A stretch of 64,000 nucleotides of DNA, taken from positions 1 to 64,000 of the forward strand of contig DASQKY010000051.1 in NCBI GenBank assembly GCA_035630295.1, in the 5' to 3' direction. Every line of letters starts with the position of its first letter. The first letter of the stretch is position 1. Shown piece by piece: positions 41,669 to 50,676 of this stretch. Position numbers and translations under genes: made by a program. A model generated the notes under the pieces. It had not been told where the DNA came from. It did not search any database and was given only the letters and a program-made list of their open reading frames with translations. This stretch comes from Acidimicrobiales bacterium (GTDB lineage Bacteria > Actinomycetota > Acidimicrobiia > Acidimicrobiales > Iamiaceae).

Positions 41669-44339
41669 GCCCGGGGACCCGGATGACGACGACGGCGATG
41701 TCGTCGGCCGCCGCCGCCGGGTCGCGGAAGTCGTCGACGGCCCGCACCACCCGGTCGGCCACCTCGACCGCCGAGCCGGCCCCCGCGGCGGCGCGCAGGG
41801 CCTCCATCAGGCGGTCCTCCCCGAACTGGTGGGGCCCCTGGCGGGCCTCGGTGACGCCGTCGGTGTAGAGCACCAGGGCGTCGCCGGGGTCGAGGTCCAG
41901 GTCGACCTCCTGGAGGGGCGGGTCGGGCAGCACCCCGAGCAGGGTGCCGGCGGCCTCGACCCGCTCGATCCGGCCGTCGGCCCTGACCAGGATGGGCCGG
42001 GGGTGGCCGCCGCACGACACGGTGGCCTCGGCCCGCCCCGGGCCGGGCCGGAGGTGGACCAGGGCCGCGGTGGCGAAGCGGGTGTCGTCGATCTGGTCGA
42101 GGATGGCGTCGTTGGTGGCGGCCAGCACCGCGGCGGGGCCGTGGGGCCCGTCGCCGGCGGCCAGGCCCGGCGCCACGGCCCGCAAGGTGTGGCGGAACAG
42201 GCCGGTGACGGCCGCCGCGGCCGGGCCCTTGCCGCACACGTCGCCCAGGACCACGCTCCAGCCGGCGGCGGTCTCGAACACGTCGTAGAAGTCGCCGCCG
42301 ATCTCGATGCCGGCCTCGGCCACCCGGTAGCGGGCCCCCAGGTCGATGCCGGGGATCTCGGGCAGGGCCGGGGGCAGGAGGGTCTGCTGCAGGGCCCGGG
42401 CCACCTCGGAGCGGGAGTCGAACAGGTGGGCGGTGTCGATGGCGGTGGCCGCCCGCCCGGTGATGTTCTCGACCAGGGCCTGGTCGTCGGCCTCGTAGGA
42501 CCGCTCGCCGGTGGCCACCAGCGTGATGCCGCCCAGGACCCGGCCCCGGGCCACCAGGGGCGCCACCAGGGCCGAGCGGGGGGCCAGGGTGCGCAGGAGC
42601 CGCAGGTGGTCGCCGTCGACCGCCGCGGCCTGCAGGTCCTCGTCGGTGATGTCCTCCACCCGCTCCGAGCGACCGGTGCGCATGGCCCGCCGCACGCTCC
42701 AGATGCCGTCGCCTCCGGCCCGGCGGCGAATCTCCCGCATCTCCCGCACCAGGGGGACCTTGCCCGGCTCGACGTGGACGATGGCCGTCTCCCGCAGGCT
42801 CCCGTCGTCGTCGAGGGCGTCGAGGATGCACCAGTCGGCCACCCGCGGCACCAGCAGCGAGGCCAACTGGTCGTAGACCCCCTGCGGGTCGAGGGTGGAG
42901 GCCAGGATGCCGCTGACCTCGGCCAGGAGGGCCAGCCGCTCCCGCGACGCCTCGGCGGCCAGGCGGGCCTGGTGCTCCCGCTCCAGGAGCTTGAGCTTGA
43001 CGTCCTCCATGAGGTGGCGCTCGGTCACGTCCGAGGCGACGCCGATCATGCGCAAGGGGGTGCCGTCGTGTGACGCCACCACCCGGCCCCGGGTCTCGAC
43101 CCAGCGCAGCTCGCCGTCCGGGCGGACCAGCCGGAACTCGTCGTGGTAGTCCCGCCCGGTGCGGGCCGCCTCCACCAGCCCGACCCGGACCCGGTCGCGG
43201 TCGGGCTCGGGCACGGCGTCGAGGACGGTGACCCCGGTGCGGTCGCTGGTGCCCGGCTCCAGCCCGGCGATGGCCTCCAGGCCCGCCGACCAGGTCACCT
43301 GGCCGGTGGCCACGTCCCAGTCCCAGGTGCCCAGGCCCCCGGCCTCCAGGGACAGGTCCAGGCGGGCGAGGCTCTCGCGCTGGCGACGGGAGGCCAGTCG
43401 CTCCTCGGTGACCTCGGCGAAGATCAGCCCGGCGCCGAACAGCACGCCGTCGGCCCGACGGATGGGGAAGGCCGTGACCTGCCAGTGGCGGCGGTGCCCG
43501 GGCTCGCCGGTGCGGATCTCGGCCGGCGCCGCGGCCTGGCCCCGGTCCAGCACCTGGGCCACGAGGGCCTCGACGCCCGCGGCCACCTGGGGCACCAGGT
43601 CGTGCAGGGGCCGGGGCAGGGCCGGGTCGTCGCCGTCGGCCGGCGAGGGCCGGGGCGCGGTGTCGTCCATGGCCCGGAGGGCGTCGTTGTGGTGCAGCAC
43701 CCGGCCCCCGGTGTCGACCACCGCGGTGGCCACCGGGGCGTGGGCCAGGAGGGTGTCGAGCACGGCCCGCACCCGGAGGCGTTCGCCCTGCTCGGCCTGG
43801 GCCCGACGGGCCAGCCGGGCCGTCTCGGCCAGCAGGGCGCACTCGGCGGCCAGGCTCTCCAGGGCCGTCACCTCGGCGGGGGTGAAGCTGCCGGGGTCGG
43901 CCGACATGAGGGCCAGGACCCCGACGGGGCGGTCGCTGGCCACCAGGGGCAGCAGCACCCCGCTGCGCAGGCCGAGCCGGCGCCACAGCTCCCGCACCTC
44001 GGGGCTGGGGGCCATGGCCGCCAGCTCGGCCGCGGTGGAGCGCGACACCGCGGCCCGCCGGGTCCGCAGCGGCTCGGCCATGAGGTCGGCGGCCACCGGG
44101 TCGACGCTCTCGGCCGCCATGAGCCGCTCGATGAGGGGGGCCGCGGTGGGGTCCCGGTGGTGGGCGGCCACCCGCTGGAGCGACCCGTCGGGCTGGACCA
44201 GGTGGACGGTCCCCCAGTCCGAGAAGGCCTCGACCACCAGCTCCAGGAGGCGCTGGGTGGAGCCCGTGGCCTCGGGCGTGGCCGCGAAGGCGGCGGCCAC
44301 CCGGGCCGCCAGCGCGGAGGGATCGACGGCCGCCGTCAT
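41655..44339 (-). CDS. GAF/PAS-sensing SpoIIE-type PP2C phosphatase
   Basis: 894 residues: GAF-like domain (about 25-165), PAS (about 190-290), PAS with PAC (about 330-450; FRLVRPDGELRWVETRGRVV), a linker helix, GAF (about 475-640) and a SpoIIE PP2C domain (about 660-885) with IGGDFYDVF, GDVCGKGPAAA, SCGGHPRP, LYTDGVTEAR and DDIAVVV. Such proteins dephosphorylate anti-anti-sigma factors in response to signals. No kinase, anti-sigma or STAS gene is nearby. ATG 44339 has GGGGGGCGAGG upstream. The alternative GTG 44375 lies 6 bases after a TACAGT hexamer and would add 12 residues. Confidence 0.9.
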   Translation of the reverse strand: MTAAVDPSALAARVAAAFAATPEATGSTQRLLELVVEAFSDWGTVHLVQPDGSLQRVAAHHRDPTAAPLIERLMAAESVDPVAADLMAEPLRTRRAAVSRSTAAELAAMAPSPEVRELWRRLGLRSGVLLPLVASDRPVGVLALMSADPGSFTPAEVTALESLAAECALLAETARLARRAQAEQGERLRVRAVLDTLLAHAPVATAVVDTGGRVLHHNDALRAMDDTAPRPSPADGDDPALPRPLHDLVPQVAAGVEALVAQVLDRGQAAAPAEIRTGEPGHRRHWQVTAFPIRRADGVLFGAGLIFAEVTEERLASRRQRESLARLDLSLEAGGLGTWDWDVATGQVTWSAGLEAIAGLEPGTSDRTGVTVLDAVPEPDRDRVRVGLVEAARTGRDYHDEFRLVRPDGELRWVETRGRVVASHDGTPLRMIGVASDVTERHLMEDVKLKLLEREHQARLAAEASRERLALLAEVSGILASTLDPQGVYDQLASLLVPRVADWCILDALDDDGSLRETAIVHVEPGKVPLVREMREIRRRAGGDGIWSVRRAMRTGRSERVEDITDEDLQAAAVDGDHLRLLRTLAPRSALVAPLVARGRVLGGITLVATGERSYEADDQALVENITGRAATAIDTAHLFDSRSEVARALQQTLLPPALPEIPGIDLGARYRVAEAGIEIGGDFYDVFETAAGWSVVLGDVCGKGPAAAAVTGLFRHTLRAVAPGLAAGDGPHGPAAVLAATNDAILDQIDDTRFATAALVHLRPGPGRAEATVSCGGHPRPILVRADGRIERVEAAGTLLGVLPDPPLQEVDLDLDPGDALVLYTDGVTEARQGPHQFGEDRLMEALRAAAGAGSAVEVADRVVRAVDDFRDPAAAADDIAVVVIRVPGLSGG

Positions 44340-44381
44340 GGTGGCCTCGCCCCCCACGTCGTGCCCCGGACCCACACGGCG

Positions 44382-44387
44382 ACTGTA
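44382..44387 (-). promoter_or_regulatory. -10 element (TACAGT) for the phosphatase
   Basis: TACAGT on the minus strand, 6 bases before in-frame GTG 44375 and about 42 bases before ATG 44339, so the gene may start leaderless at the GTG. Confidence 0.4.
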
Positions 44388-44458
44388 CGCCCTCGGCCCC
44401 GGGACCGGGGCCAAGGCCGGGGCCGCGCTCCGCCACGACGCCGGCACCCGTCGCCGGT

Positions 44459-44464
44459 CAGACT
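44459..44464 (+). promoter_or_regulatory. -10-like element (CAGACT) for the AarF gene
   Basis: CAGACT, 6 bases before GTG 44471. Confidence 0.35.
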
Positions 44465-44470
44465 GCCCGG

Positions 44471-46141
44471 GTGACGCCCGTGCCCGCTCCCGCCGCCGAC
44501 CTGGCCGTCGGCACCTTCACCGACGCCGGCCCCTGGACCATCGACCTCGACGACCTGCCGTGGCGCGACGCGGTGCCCGCCGAGCGGGCCCGGGTGCGGC
44601 GCCGGTTGCCGTCGCTGGTGCGGCCGCCCCGGGTGCCGCCGCTGCGCCGCCTGGCCCGGGTCACCTCCCGCCTGGCGCCCCCGCTGGCGGCCTGGGCCCT
44701 GGGGGCCCGGCGCCAGGGGGGCAGCGCGTCGCGGGCCGACATCTCCCGGCGCCTGCGGCTGGCGGCCGAGGCCCTGGGCCCCACCTACATCAAGCTGGGC
44801 CAGATCATCGCCTCGGGCGAGGGGCTGTTCCCGGCCGAGCTGGTGGAGGAGATGCGGCGCTGCCGCGACCAGGTGCCCCCCGAGCCCTTCGCCTCGGTGC
44901 GGGCCGTGGTCGAGGGCGACCTGGGCCGGCCCCTGGAGGAGGTGTTCGTCCGCTTCGACCGCCGGCCCCTGGCCGCGGCGTCCATCGCCCAGGTCCACGC
45001 CGCGGCCCTGCCCCCGGCCGAGCCGGGCGGCGAGCCCATCGAGGTGGTGGTCAAGGTCCAGCGGCCCGACGTGGCCCGCCTGGTGGAGGCCGACCTGCGG
45101 GTCATGGCCTGGCTGGCGCCGCCCATGGTGGGCCGCATCCCGGTCACCGCCCTGGCCAACCCGCCGGCCCTGGTCGAGGTGTTCGGCGAGACCATCACCG
45201 AGGAGCTCGACTTCCGCCTGGAGGCCGACAACATGCTGGCCCTGGCGGGCGTGTACGCCGCCCTGGGCCAGGGCCACTACGTGGTGCCCCGGCCGCACCC
45301 CCGGCTGGTCACCCGCCGGGTGCTGGTCATGGAGCGCCTGTCGGGCTTCGCCTTCGAGGACGTCGAGGGCATGCGGGCCGCCGAGATCGACACCACCGCC
45401 CTGGTGCGGGGCGGGATGATCGGCTTCCTGGAGGGGGCCATGCTGCACGGCATCTTCCACGGCGACCTCCACGCCGGGAACCTGTTCGTCCTGCCCGACG
45501 GGCGCACCGCCCTGCTCGACTTCGGCATCACCGGCCGCCTGGGCGAGGAGCGCCGGCTGGCCTTCCTGCGCCTGCTGGTCAGCGCCACCGTGAACGACCT
45601 GCACGGCCAGCTGGCCGCCATCCGCGACCTGGGGGCCCTGCCGGCGGACGTGGACCTCGACGCGGTGATCGCGGAGCTGGGCCTGGACCGGCCCACCATC
45701 GACCCCACCACCCTCACCCCCGAGCAGCTCACGGCCGAGATCCAGGTGGTGGTGAAGGGCCTGATCGGCTACGGCGCCAAGCTGCCCAAGGAGCTGATGC
45801 TGTTCGTGAAGAACATGGTGTTCCTGGACGGGGCCATCGCCACGTTGGCCCCCGACCTGGACCTGTTCGCCGAGATCAGCCACATCGCCACCTACTTCGC
45901 CTCCCAGCACGGCAGCCGCATCGCGGCCGAGGCCGGCCTGGACGACACCTCGTGGGAGCTGGACATGGACGGGGTGCGGGCCCTCTACGGGGTCGACGCC
46001 GGCACCGACGCCCTCACCCACCGGGAGCTCCAGGCCCGCCGGGAGGTCATCGCGGCGCGGCTGGGGTCGCGCCGGCGGCCCGGCCCGCTCCATCGGGTGC
46101 GGCGCCGGGTCACCCGACGGCGGGGTGGCCCCGGGGCTTGA
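44471..46141 (+). CDS. AarF/ABC1/UbiB family atypical kinase
   Basis: 556 residues of the UbiB-like kinase fold. Hallmarks: the KxGQ-type loop [31 protein letters not shown], the lysine-bearing EVVVKVQRP, catalytic [11 protein letters not shown] and metal-binding DFGITGRL. UbiB proteins support quinone or other isoprenoid-lipid biosynthesis as ATPases rather than protein kinases. The C-terminal 100 residues are predicted helical with no clear transmembrane pair. GTG 44471 is leaderless behind CAGACT. nucS follows after 28 bases. Confidence 0.9.
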   Translation: MTPVPAPAADLAVGTFTDAGPWTIDLDDLPWRDAVPAERARVRRRLPSLVRPPRVPPLRRLARVTSRLAPPLAAWALGARRQGGSASRADISRRLRLAAEALGPTYIKLGQIIASGEGLFPAELVEEMRRCRDQVPPEPFASVRAVVEGDLGRPLEEVFVRFDRRPLAAASIAQVHAAALPPAEPGGEPIEVVVKVQRPDVARLVEADLRVMAWLAPPMVGRIPVTALANPPALVEVFGETITEELDFRLEADNMLALAGVYAALGQGHYVVPRPHPRLVTRRVLVMERLSGFAFEDVEGMRAAEIDTTALVRGGMIGFLEGAMLHGIFHGDLHAGNLFVLPDGRTALLDFGITGRLGEERRLAFLRLLVSATVNDLHGQLAAIRDLGALPADVDLDAVIAELGLDRPTIDPTTLTPEQLTAEIQVVVKGLIGYGAKLPKELMLFVKNMVFLDGAIATLAPDLDLFAEISHIATYFASQHGSRIAAEAGLDDTSWELDMDGVRALYGVDAGTDALTHRELQARREVIAARLGSRRRPGPLHRVRRRVTRRRGGPGA

Positions 46142-46157
46142 GCCCCAGCTCGCCTCC

Positions 46158-46163
46158 TACGCT
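46158..46163 (+). promoter_or_regulatory. -10 element (TACGCT), leaderless nucS
   Basis: TACGCT, 6 bases before GTG 46170. Confidence 0.5.
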
Positions 46164-46169
46164 CCACCC

Positions 46170-46829
46170 GTGCGCATCGTGATCGCCCGCTGCCAGGTCG
46201 ACTACTCCGGCCGGCTCACCGCCCACCTGCCCATGGCCACCCGGCTCCTCATGGTGAAGGCCGACGGCTGCGTGGCCATCCACGCCGACGGCGGGGCCTA
46301 CAAGCCGCTCAACTGGATGAACGCCCCCAACCGGCTGGTCGAGGGGGACGGGCGCTGGCTGGTCACCAACCCGAAGGGCGAGACCCTGACCATCACCATG
46401 GACGAGGTGCTGAGCGACACGTCCTGGGAGATGGGCGTCGATCCCGGCCTGCAGAAGGACGGCGTGGAGGCCCACCTCCAGGTCCTGCTGGCCGAGCGGC
46501 CCGGCACCATGGAGGAGGGCCTGACCCTCATCCGCCGCGAGCACCTCACCGACATCGGCCCCGTCGACCTGCTGTGCCGGGGCGCGGACGGGACCACCGT
46601 GGTGGTGGAGGTCAAGCGGCGGGGCGAGATCGACGGGGTCGAGCAGCTCACCCGCTACGTCGAGTTCCTGCGCCGCGACCCCCGGCTGGGCACGGTGCGG
46701 GGCATGTTCGTGGCCCAGCAGATCAAGCCCCAGGCCAAGGTGCTGGCCGCCGACCGGGGCCTGCTGTGCGTGGAGGTCGACTACGACGAGCTGCGCGGCA
46801 TCGAGTCGAACGTGCCCCGCCTGTTCTGA
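46170..46829 (+). CDS. nucS: Mismatch-specific endonuclease NucS/EndoMS
   Basis: 219-residue NucS, the enzyme of the non-canonical mismatch repair used by actinobacteria and archaea that lack MutS/MutL. The N-terminal dimerisation domain (about 1-105) starts [21 protein letters not shown]. The catalytic RecB-like domain has IGPVDLLCR and VVVEVKRRG (D, then E-x-K) and [12 protein letters not shown]. The final residues NVPRLF resemble the short C-terminal clamp-binding motif of NucS. GTG 46170 is leaderless. The 3' end overlaps the convergent glycosyltransferase by 49 bases. Confidence 0.95.
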   Translation: MRIVIARCQVDYSGRLTAHLPMATRLLMVKADGCVAIHADGGAYKPLNWMNAPNRLVEGDGRWLVTNPKGETLTITMDEVLSDTSWEMGVDPGLQKDGVEAHLQVLLAERPGTMEEGLTLIRREHLTDIGPVDLLCRGADGTTVVVEVKRRGEIDGVEQLTRYVEFLRRDPRLGTVRGMFVAQQIKPQAKVLAADRGLLCVEVDYDELRGIESNVPRLF

Positions 46830-47968
46830 CCGGCGTCCTCGACGGCCCGAGCGTGGAGGGCGGCCACCTCCTCCACCGCGGTGGACCACCGGAAGCGGGC
46901 CCGCCGGGTGTGGCCGGCGGCCACCAGCTCGGCCCGGCGGGCCTCGTCGGACAGCACCCGGTCCAGGGCCTCGGCCAGGGCGTCCCCGTCACCCACCCCG
47001 ACCAGCTCGGCGGCATCGCCCACCACCTCGGGGATGGCCCCGGCCCGGGTGGTGACCAGGGGGACGCCGGCGGCCATGGCCTCCAACGGGACCAGGCCGA
47101 AGCCCTCGTAGACCGACGGGTAGGCCACCACGCTGGCCCCCCGCAGCAGGGCGGCCCGGGTGGCCTCGTCCACGTAGCCCAGGGCGGTGATGCGGTCGCG
47201 GTGGGCGGCGGCGGCCACCGCCGCGTCCAGGGCGTCGGCCCCCCAGCCCCGGGCCCCGGCCAGCACCAGGCGCACCTCGGGGTCGCGGGCCGCCACCGCG
47301 TCGAAGGCGGTGACCAGGCCGGGCAGGTCCTTGCGGGGCTCGACGGTGCCCACGGCCAGCACGTAGCGCTCGGCCCGGGCCACGGCCCGGCCCCGGGCCG
47401 CGTCCCGGCCGGGGCCGTCGGGGCCGAGGTCGGGGGCGCCGTTGGCGATGGCCACCACCCGGTCGGGCGCCGCGCCCAGCCGGTCGACGACCTCGTCGGC
47501 CACGAAGCGGCTGGGGGCGTGCACCCACGCCCCGGCGGCCAGGGCCCGGGCCACCAGGGCCGGGTAGGCGGCGCTGGACCGGTCGACCATCTCCGGGTGG
47601 TGCCAGGCGGTGAGGTCGTGGACGGTCACCACCCGGGCCGCCCGCCGGGTCGGGGGGACCACGAAGTTGGGCCCGTGCACCACGTCGACCGGGCCGGTCC
47701 AGGCCTCGACGGCGGGCCGGTCGGACCGCGACCACAGGGCCCGCAGGGGGCGGGCGGCCATCGGGAGGCGGGCCCGGGCCACCCCGGGGGGGAGCTGGGC
47801 GGCCAGCGCCCGCCGCCCCCGCCAGGTCACGGCGAAGGCCCGGAGGTCGACGTCGGGGCGGGCGGCCAGGCCCTCGACCAGGGCGGCCGTGAGGGCGGCG
47901 ACGCCGGTGCGGGGGCCGAGGAGGCTGGTGACGTCGAGAGCGACACGCCGGGGAGCGGTCGGGGCCAT
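46781..47968 (-). CDS. GT4-family glycosyltransferase
   Basis: 395-residue GT-B glycosyltransferase. The N-terminal acceptor domain has [15 protein letters not shown] and [11 protein letters not shown]; the C-terminal donor domain has [47 protein letters not shown] and the E-x7-E region. It resembles mannosyl/rhamnosyltransferases of surface polysaccharides. ATG 47968 follows TAGGGT by 8 bases. The last 16 codons are antisense to nucS, an unusually long convergent overlap, and the final residues ([14 protein letters not shown]) look like accidental extension. Confidence 0.87.
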   Translation of the reverse strand: MAPTAPRRVALDVTSLLGPRTGVAALTAALVEGLAARPDVDLRAFAVTWRGRRALAAQLPPGVARARLPMAARPLRALWSRSDRPAVEAWTGPVDVVHGPNFVVPPTRRAARVVTVHDLTAWHHPEMVDRSSAAYPALVARALAAGAWVHAPSRFVADEVVDRLGAAPDRVVAIANGAPDLGPDGPGRDAARGRAVARAERYVLAVGTVEPRKDLPGLVTAFDAVAARDPEVRLVLAGARGWGADALDAAVAAAAHRDRITALGYVDEATRAALLRGASVVAYPSVYEGFGLVPLEAMAAGVPLVTTRAGAIPEVVGDAAELVGVGDGDALAEALDRVLSDEARRAELVAAGHTRRARFRWSTAVEEVAALHARAVEDAGQNRRGTFDSMPRSSS

Positions 47969-47976
47969 GGGGGCCG

Positions 47977-47982
47977 ACCCTA
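47977..47982 (-). promoter_or_regulatory. -10 element (TAGGGT) for the glycosyltransferase at 47968
   Basis: TAGGGT on the minus strand, 8 bases before ATG 47968. Confidence 0.5.
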
Positions 47983-48081
47983 CGACCCCGGCCCCGCCCC
48001 CGGCCGGCCACTCGTCGTGAGGCCGGGTCCCACAGGCAGTGGTCTGCATCAGCCCTGGTCAGAGCGAGTTGCCTCTCGCCA

Positions 48082-48099
48082 TGTGACGAAATCTTCACA
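48082..48099. promoter_or_regulatory. Dyad TGTGA-N8-TCACA before the amidase gene
   Basis: TGTGA (48082-48086) and TCACA (48095-48099) flank CGAAATCT, and inner GA/TC bases also pair, giving 7 of 9 complementary positions. A further GTGA at 48104-48107 follows. The spacer is 8, not the 6 of Crp/GlxR sites. It lies in a locally AT-rich stretch 30 bases before GTG 48129; likely a regulator site. Confidence 0.4.
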
Positions 48100-48128
48100 C
48101 TGCGTGAGCCGAGGCCGATCATGCCAGG

Positions 48129-50105
48129 GTGACCACGACGACCTCCTCCCTCCCCCGCCGGGGGCGTCGCCGGACCGGCCTGCGGGCCTCGGTCGGCCGG
48201 CTCGCCGCCCTCGTCGTCGGCACCTCCCTCCTGGTCGGCGCCACCACCGGCGCCGCCCCCGGGCCCGCCGCCGCGGCCCCGGCCCCCCTCGACGCGGCGC
48301 CCGCGGCCGGGCCGGGCGCCATGGACGCCGACCAGATCCCCCTCAGCGGGCCGGCCGGCGCCTCGTCGGCCCGGGCCGCGGGTGATGCCCCGGCCCCCAC
48401 CGGCTGGTCCGAGACCATCGTCCTGCTCCCCGGCACCCAGATGGTGGCCCTGTCCTGGGACGGGGGCACCAGCGGGCCGGCCGGGCCGGCCAGCGCCCGC
48501 CTGGCCCTGCGCAGCCGGGGCCCCGCCGGCTCCTGGACCGACTGGCTCCCCCTCGCCCCCGACCCCGCCGACCAGGGCGGCGAGGGCGCCGGCCGGGTGG
48601 GCAGCGACGTGGTGTGGCTGGGCTCCGACGGCGCCGACACCCTCGAGGTCCGGGTCGACGCCGGCCCCGTGTCCGGCCTGGAGCTCCTGCGCATGCGCTA
48701 CCACGAGGGCGAGCCGGTGGCGGTCGAGGCCCCGCCCGAGAGCACCTCGCGGGCGGCCGCGGCCCGCCCCACCATCCGCCCCCGCAGCGACTGGGCCTCC
48801 GGCGGGTGGAGGTCGGGCACCAGCGGCTGCGGCTCCGGGCCCTCGGTGGCGTCGCGGCTCGACCACGTGGTGGTGCACCACACGGCCAGCACCAACTCCT
48901 ACACCCAGGCCCAGGTGCCCGGGCTGATCGACGGGATCTACCGCTACCACACCGGCTCCCTCGGCTGGTGCGACATCGCCTACAACTTCGTCGTCGACAA
49001 GTACGGCACCATCTGGCAGGGCCGCAGCGGCGACGTCACCAAGCCGGTGGTCGGCGGGCACGCCATGGGCTTCAACACCTACAGCTCCGGCGTGACCCTC
49101 CTGGGCCAGTTCGAGCCCGGGGCCTCGCCGGCGGCGGCCACGCCCACCTCGGCCATGATCAACTCGGCGGCCCGGCTGATCGGCTGGAAGCTGTCGCTCC
49201 ACGGCCTCAACCCCAAGGGCAGCGTCACCGTCACCAGCGGCGGCAGCACCCGCTACAGCGCCGGCACCCGGGTGACCCTGCCGGTGGTCAACTACCACCA
49301 GCAGTCGAGCACCACCGCCTGCCCGGGAGCCAGCGTCATCAGCCGCATGGGCACCATCCGGGACCTGGCCGCCCAGCACATGGGGGGTAGCGGCCCGGAC
49401 CCCGATCCCGACCCCGAGCCCCCGACCGGTGACCCCGACCCGTCCCGGTGGCGGCCCTTCCCCGACGCCCAGACCCTGACCTACCGGCAGTACGTCGACT
49501 TCCTCCGCAACCCCGGGACCTACGAGGGCCGCACGTGGTGGAACACCAACCTGGTCAACGGGAACACCAACCGCAACGCCCTGGTGGTGGCCCTCCTCGA
49601 GTCCGGCGAGCTCCAGCGCCGCACGGCCGCCCCGGTGCGGCTGTACCTGGCCTACTTCGACCGGGCCCCCGACCACCCCGGCCTGCGCTACTGGTGGGCC
49701 CGGATGGACGCCGGGACCAGCATCCGCAAGGTGTCGGCCTCCTTCGCCGACTCGGCCGAGTTCCGCCGCCGCTACGGCTCGCTGTCCGACCGCGAGTTCG
49801 TGCGGCTCGTCTACCGCAACGTCCTGGGGCGCGAGCCCGACCCGTCGGGCCAGCAGTACTGGGAGGGCCGGCTGTCCAGCGGGGCCGAGGACCGGGGCGG
49901 CGTGATGGCCCAGTTCTCGGAGTCCTCGGAGTACCGAGGCCAGACCCGGTCCGTGGTCGAGGCCGTCGTCACCCACGACGCCATGCTCCAGCGGGCCGCC
50001 ACCACCGACCAGATGCACGACCTGGCCGTCTTCGTCGAGGCCGACCGCAGCTCCCTGGTCAACCAGATCTTCGGCTCCGCCGAGTACGCCGCCCGGTTCT
50101 CCTGA
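48129..50105 (+). CDS. Secreted PGRP/N-acetylmuramoyl-L-alanine amidase with three DUF4214-like repeats
   Basis: 658 residues. A long signal peptide (about 1-50; basic RRGRRRTGLR then LAALVVGTSLLVGATTGA) leads to a beta-rich segment (60-200) and a peptidoglycan-recognition/amidase-2 domain (about 215-415) with zinc-site pieces LDHVVVHHTAS, GGHAMGFNT and TTACPGASV. A Pro/Asp linker follows, then three DUF4214-like helical repeats (about 445-640; VYRNVLGREPDPSGQQYW). It should cleave the stem peptide from muramic acid in the wall. GTG 48129 has a weak GATCAT 6 bases upstream and no Shine-Dalgarno. Confidence 0.9.
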   Translation: MTTTTSSLPRRGRRRTGLRASVGRLAALVVGTSLLVGATTGAAPGPAAAAPAPLDAAPAAGPGAMDADQIPLSGPAGASSARAAGDAPAPTGWSETIVLLPGTQMVALSWDGGTSGPAGPASARLALRSRGPAGSWTDWLPLAPDPADQGGEGAGRVGSDVVWLGSDGADTLEVRVDAGPVSGLELLRMRYHEGEPVAVEAPPESTSRAAAARPTIRPRSDWASGGWRSGTSGCGSGPSVASRLDHVVVHHTASTNSYTQAQVPGLIDGIYRYHTGSLGWCDIAYNFVVDKYGTIWQGRSGDVTKPVVGGHAMGFNTYSSGVTLLGQFEPGASPAAATPTSAMINSAARLIGWKLSLHGLNPKGSVTVTSGGSTRYSAGTRVTLPVVNYHQQSSTTACPGASVISRMGTIRDLAAQHMGGSGPDPDPDPEPPTGDPDPSRWRPFPDAQTLTYRQYVDFLRNPGTYEGRTWWNTNLVNGNTNRNALVVALLESGELQRRTAAPVRLYLAYFDRAPDHPGLRYWWARMDAGTSIRKVSASFADSAEFRRRYGSLSDREFVRLVYRNVLGREPDPSGQQYWEGRLSSGAEDRGGVMAQFSESSEYRGQTRSVVEAVVTHDAMLQRAATTDQMHDLAVFVEADRSSLVNQIFGSAEYAARFS

Positions 50106-50158
50106 CCGGCGCCGGGCGGCCCGGTCGCCGTCCGGGGGCCCGGGCCGGGCGCCGTGAG

Positions 50159-50164
50159 TACGAT
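50159..50164 (+). promoter_or_regulatory. -10 element (TACGAT), leaderless gene at 50173
   Basis: TACGAT, 8 bases before ATG 50173. Confidence 0.5.
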
Positions 50165-50172
50165 CCCGCGCC

Positions 50173-50676
50173 ATGAGCGACACGCCCGCCGCCCGCCGCG
50201 CCGTGGACGAGGCCGGGCCCGGCCCCACCCCGGCGGGCGACGAGGCCGGCCCGGAGGCCGGCGACCCGGTCGCCCCGCCCCCCTGGCCGGCCGACGACGA
50301 GGGCGACGACGACCCGGTGGCCGAGGCCGCCCGCCTCCTGGCCATCGCCCGCCAGGCCCTCGACGACGGCGTCACCGTCCCCGACGGGGCCCGGCTCCGC
50401 CCGGTCAAGGAATCGGTCCTGCGGGCCGTGCGGCCGGTGACCGACGTGCAGCACCGGGTGGAGGACCACACCATCGGCGCCGTCGACGTGCTGGTGCGGG
50501 AGGCCACCCTCCAGCGGGCCCGCACCACCCGCCTGCTGACCGGCATGACCACCGTCGACCTGGCCGTGGACGTGGTCGACGAGCAGGTCCGGGCCCTGCG
50601 GGACGAGGTGGCGGCGCTGCGCCGCGAGGTCGAGGAGCTCCGGCGGGCCGCAGGGGACGCGACCGACCCCCGATGA
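50173..50676 (+). CDS. Unrecognised protein with C-terminal coiled coil
   Basis: 167 residues, family not recognised. The first 45 residues are Pro/Gly/Asp/Glu-rich and probably disordered. The middle (about 46-125) is predicted helical, and the end (about 128-160; VDEQVRALRDEVAALRREVEELRR) is a clear heptad coiled coil. No signal peptide or membrane segment. Its stop overlaps the start of the tandem glycosyltransferase as ATGA, so the two are translated together. It may scaffold or dimerise that enzyme (inference). Confidence 0.75.
   Translation: MSDTPAARRAVDEAGPGPTPAGDEAGPEAGDPVAPPPWPADDEGDDDPVAEAARLLAIARQALDDGVTVPDGARLRPVKESVLRAVRPVTDVQHRVEDHTIGAVDVLVREATLQRARTTRLLTGMTTVDLAVDVVDEQVRALRDEVAALRREVEELRRAAGDATDPR

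Noticed and set aside
48082-48099. Crp/GlxR site before the amidase
   Set aside because: The half-sites are 8 bases apart instead of 6, so only a generic dyad is claimed.
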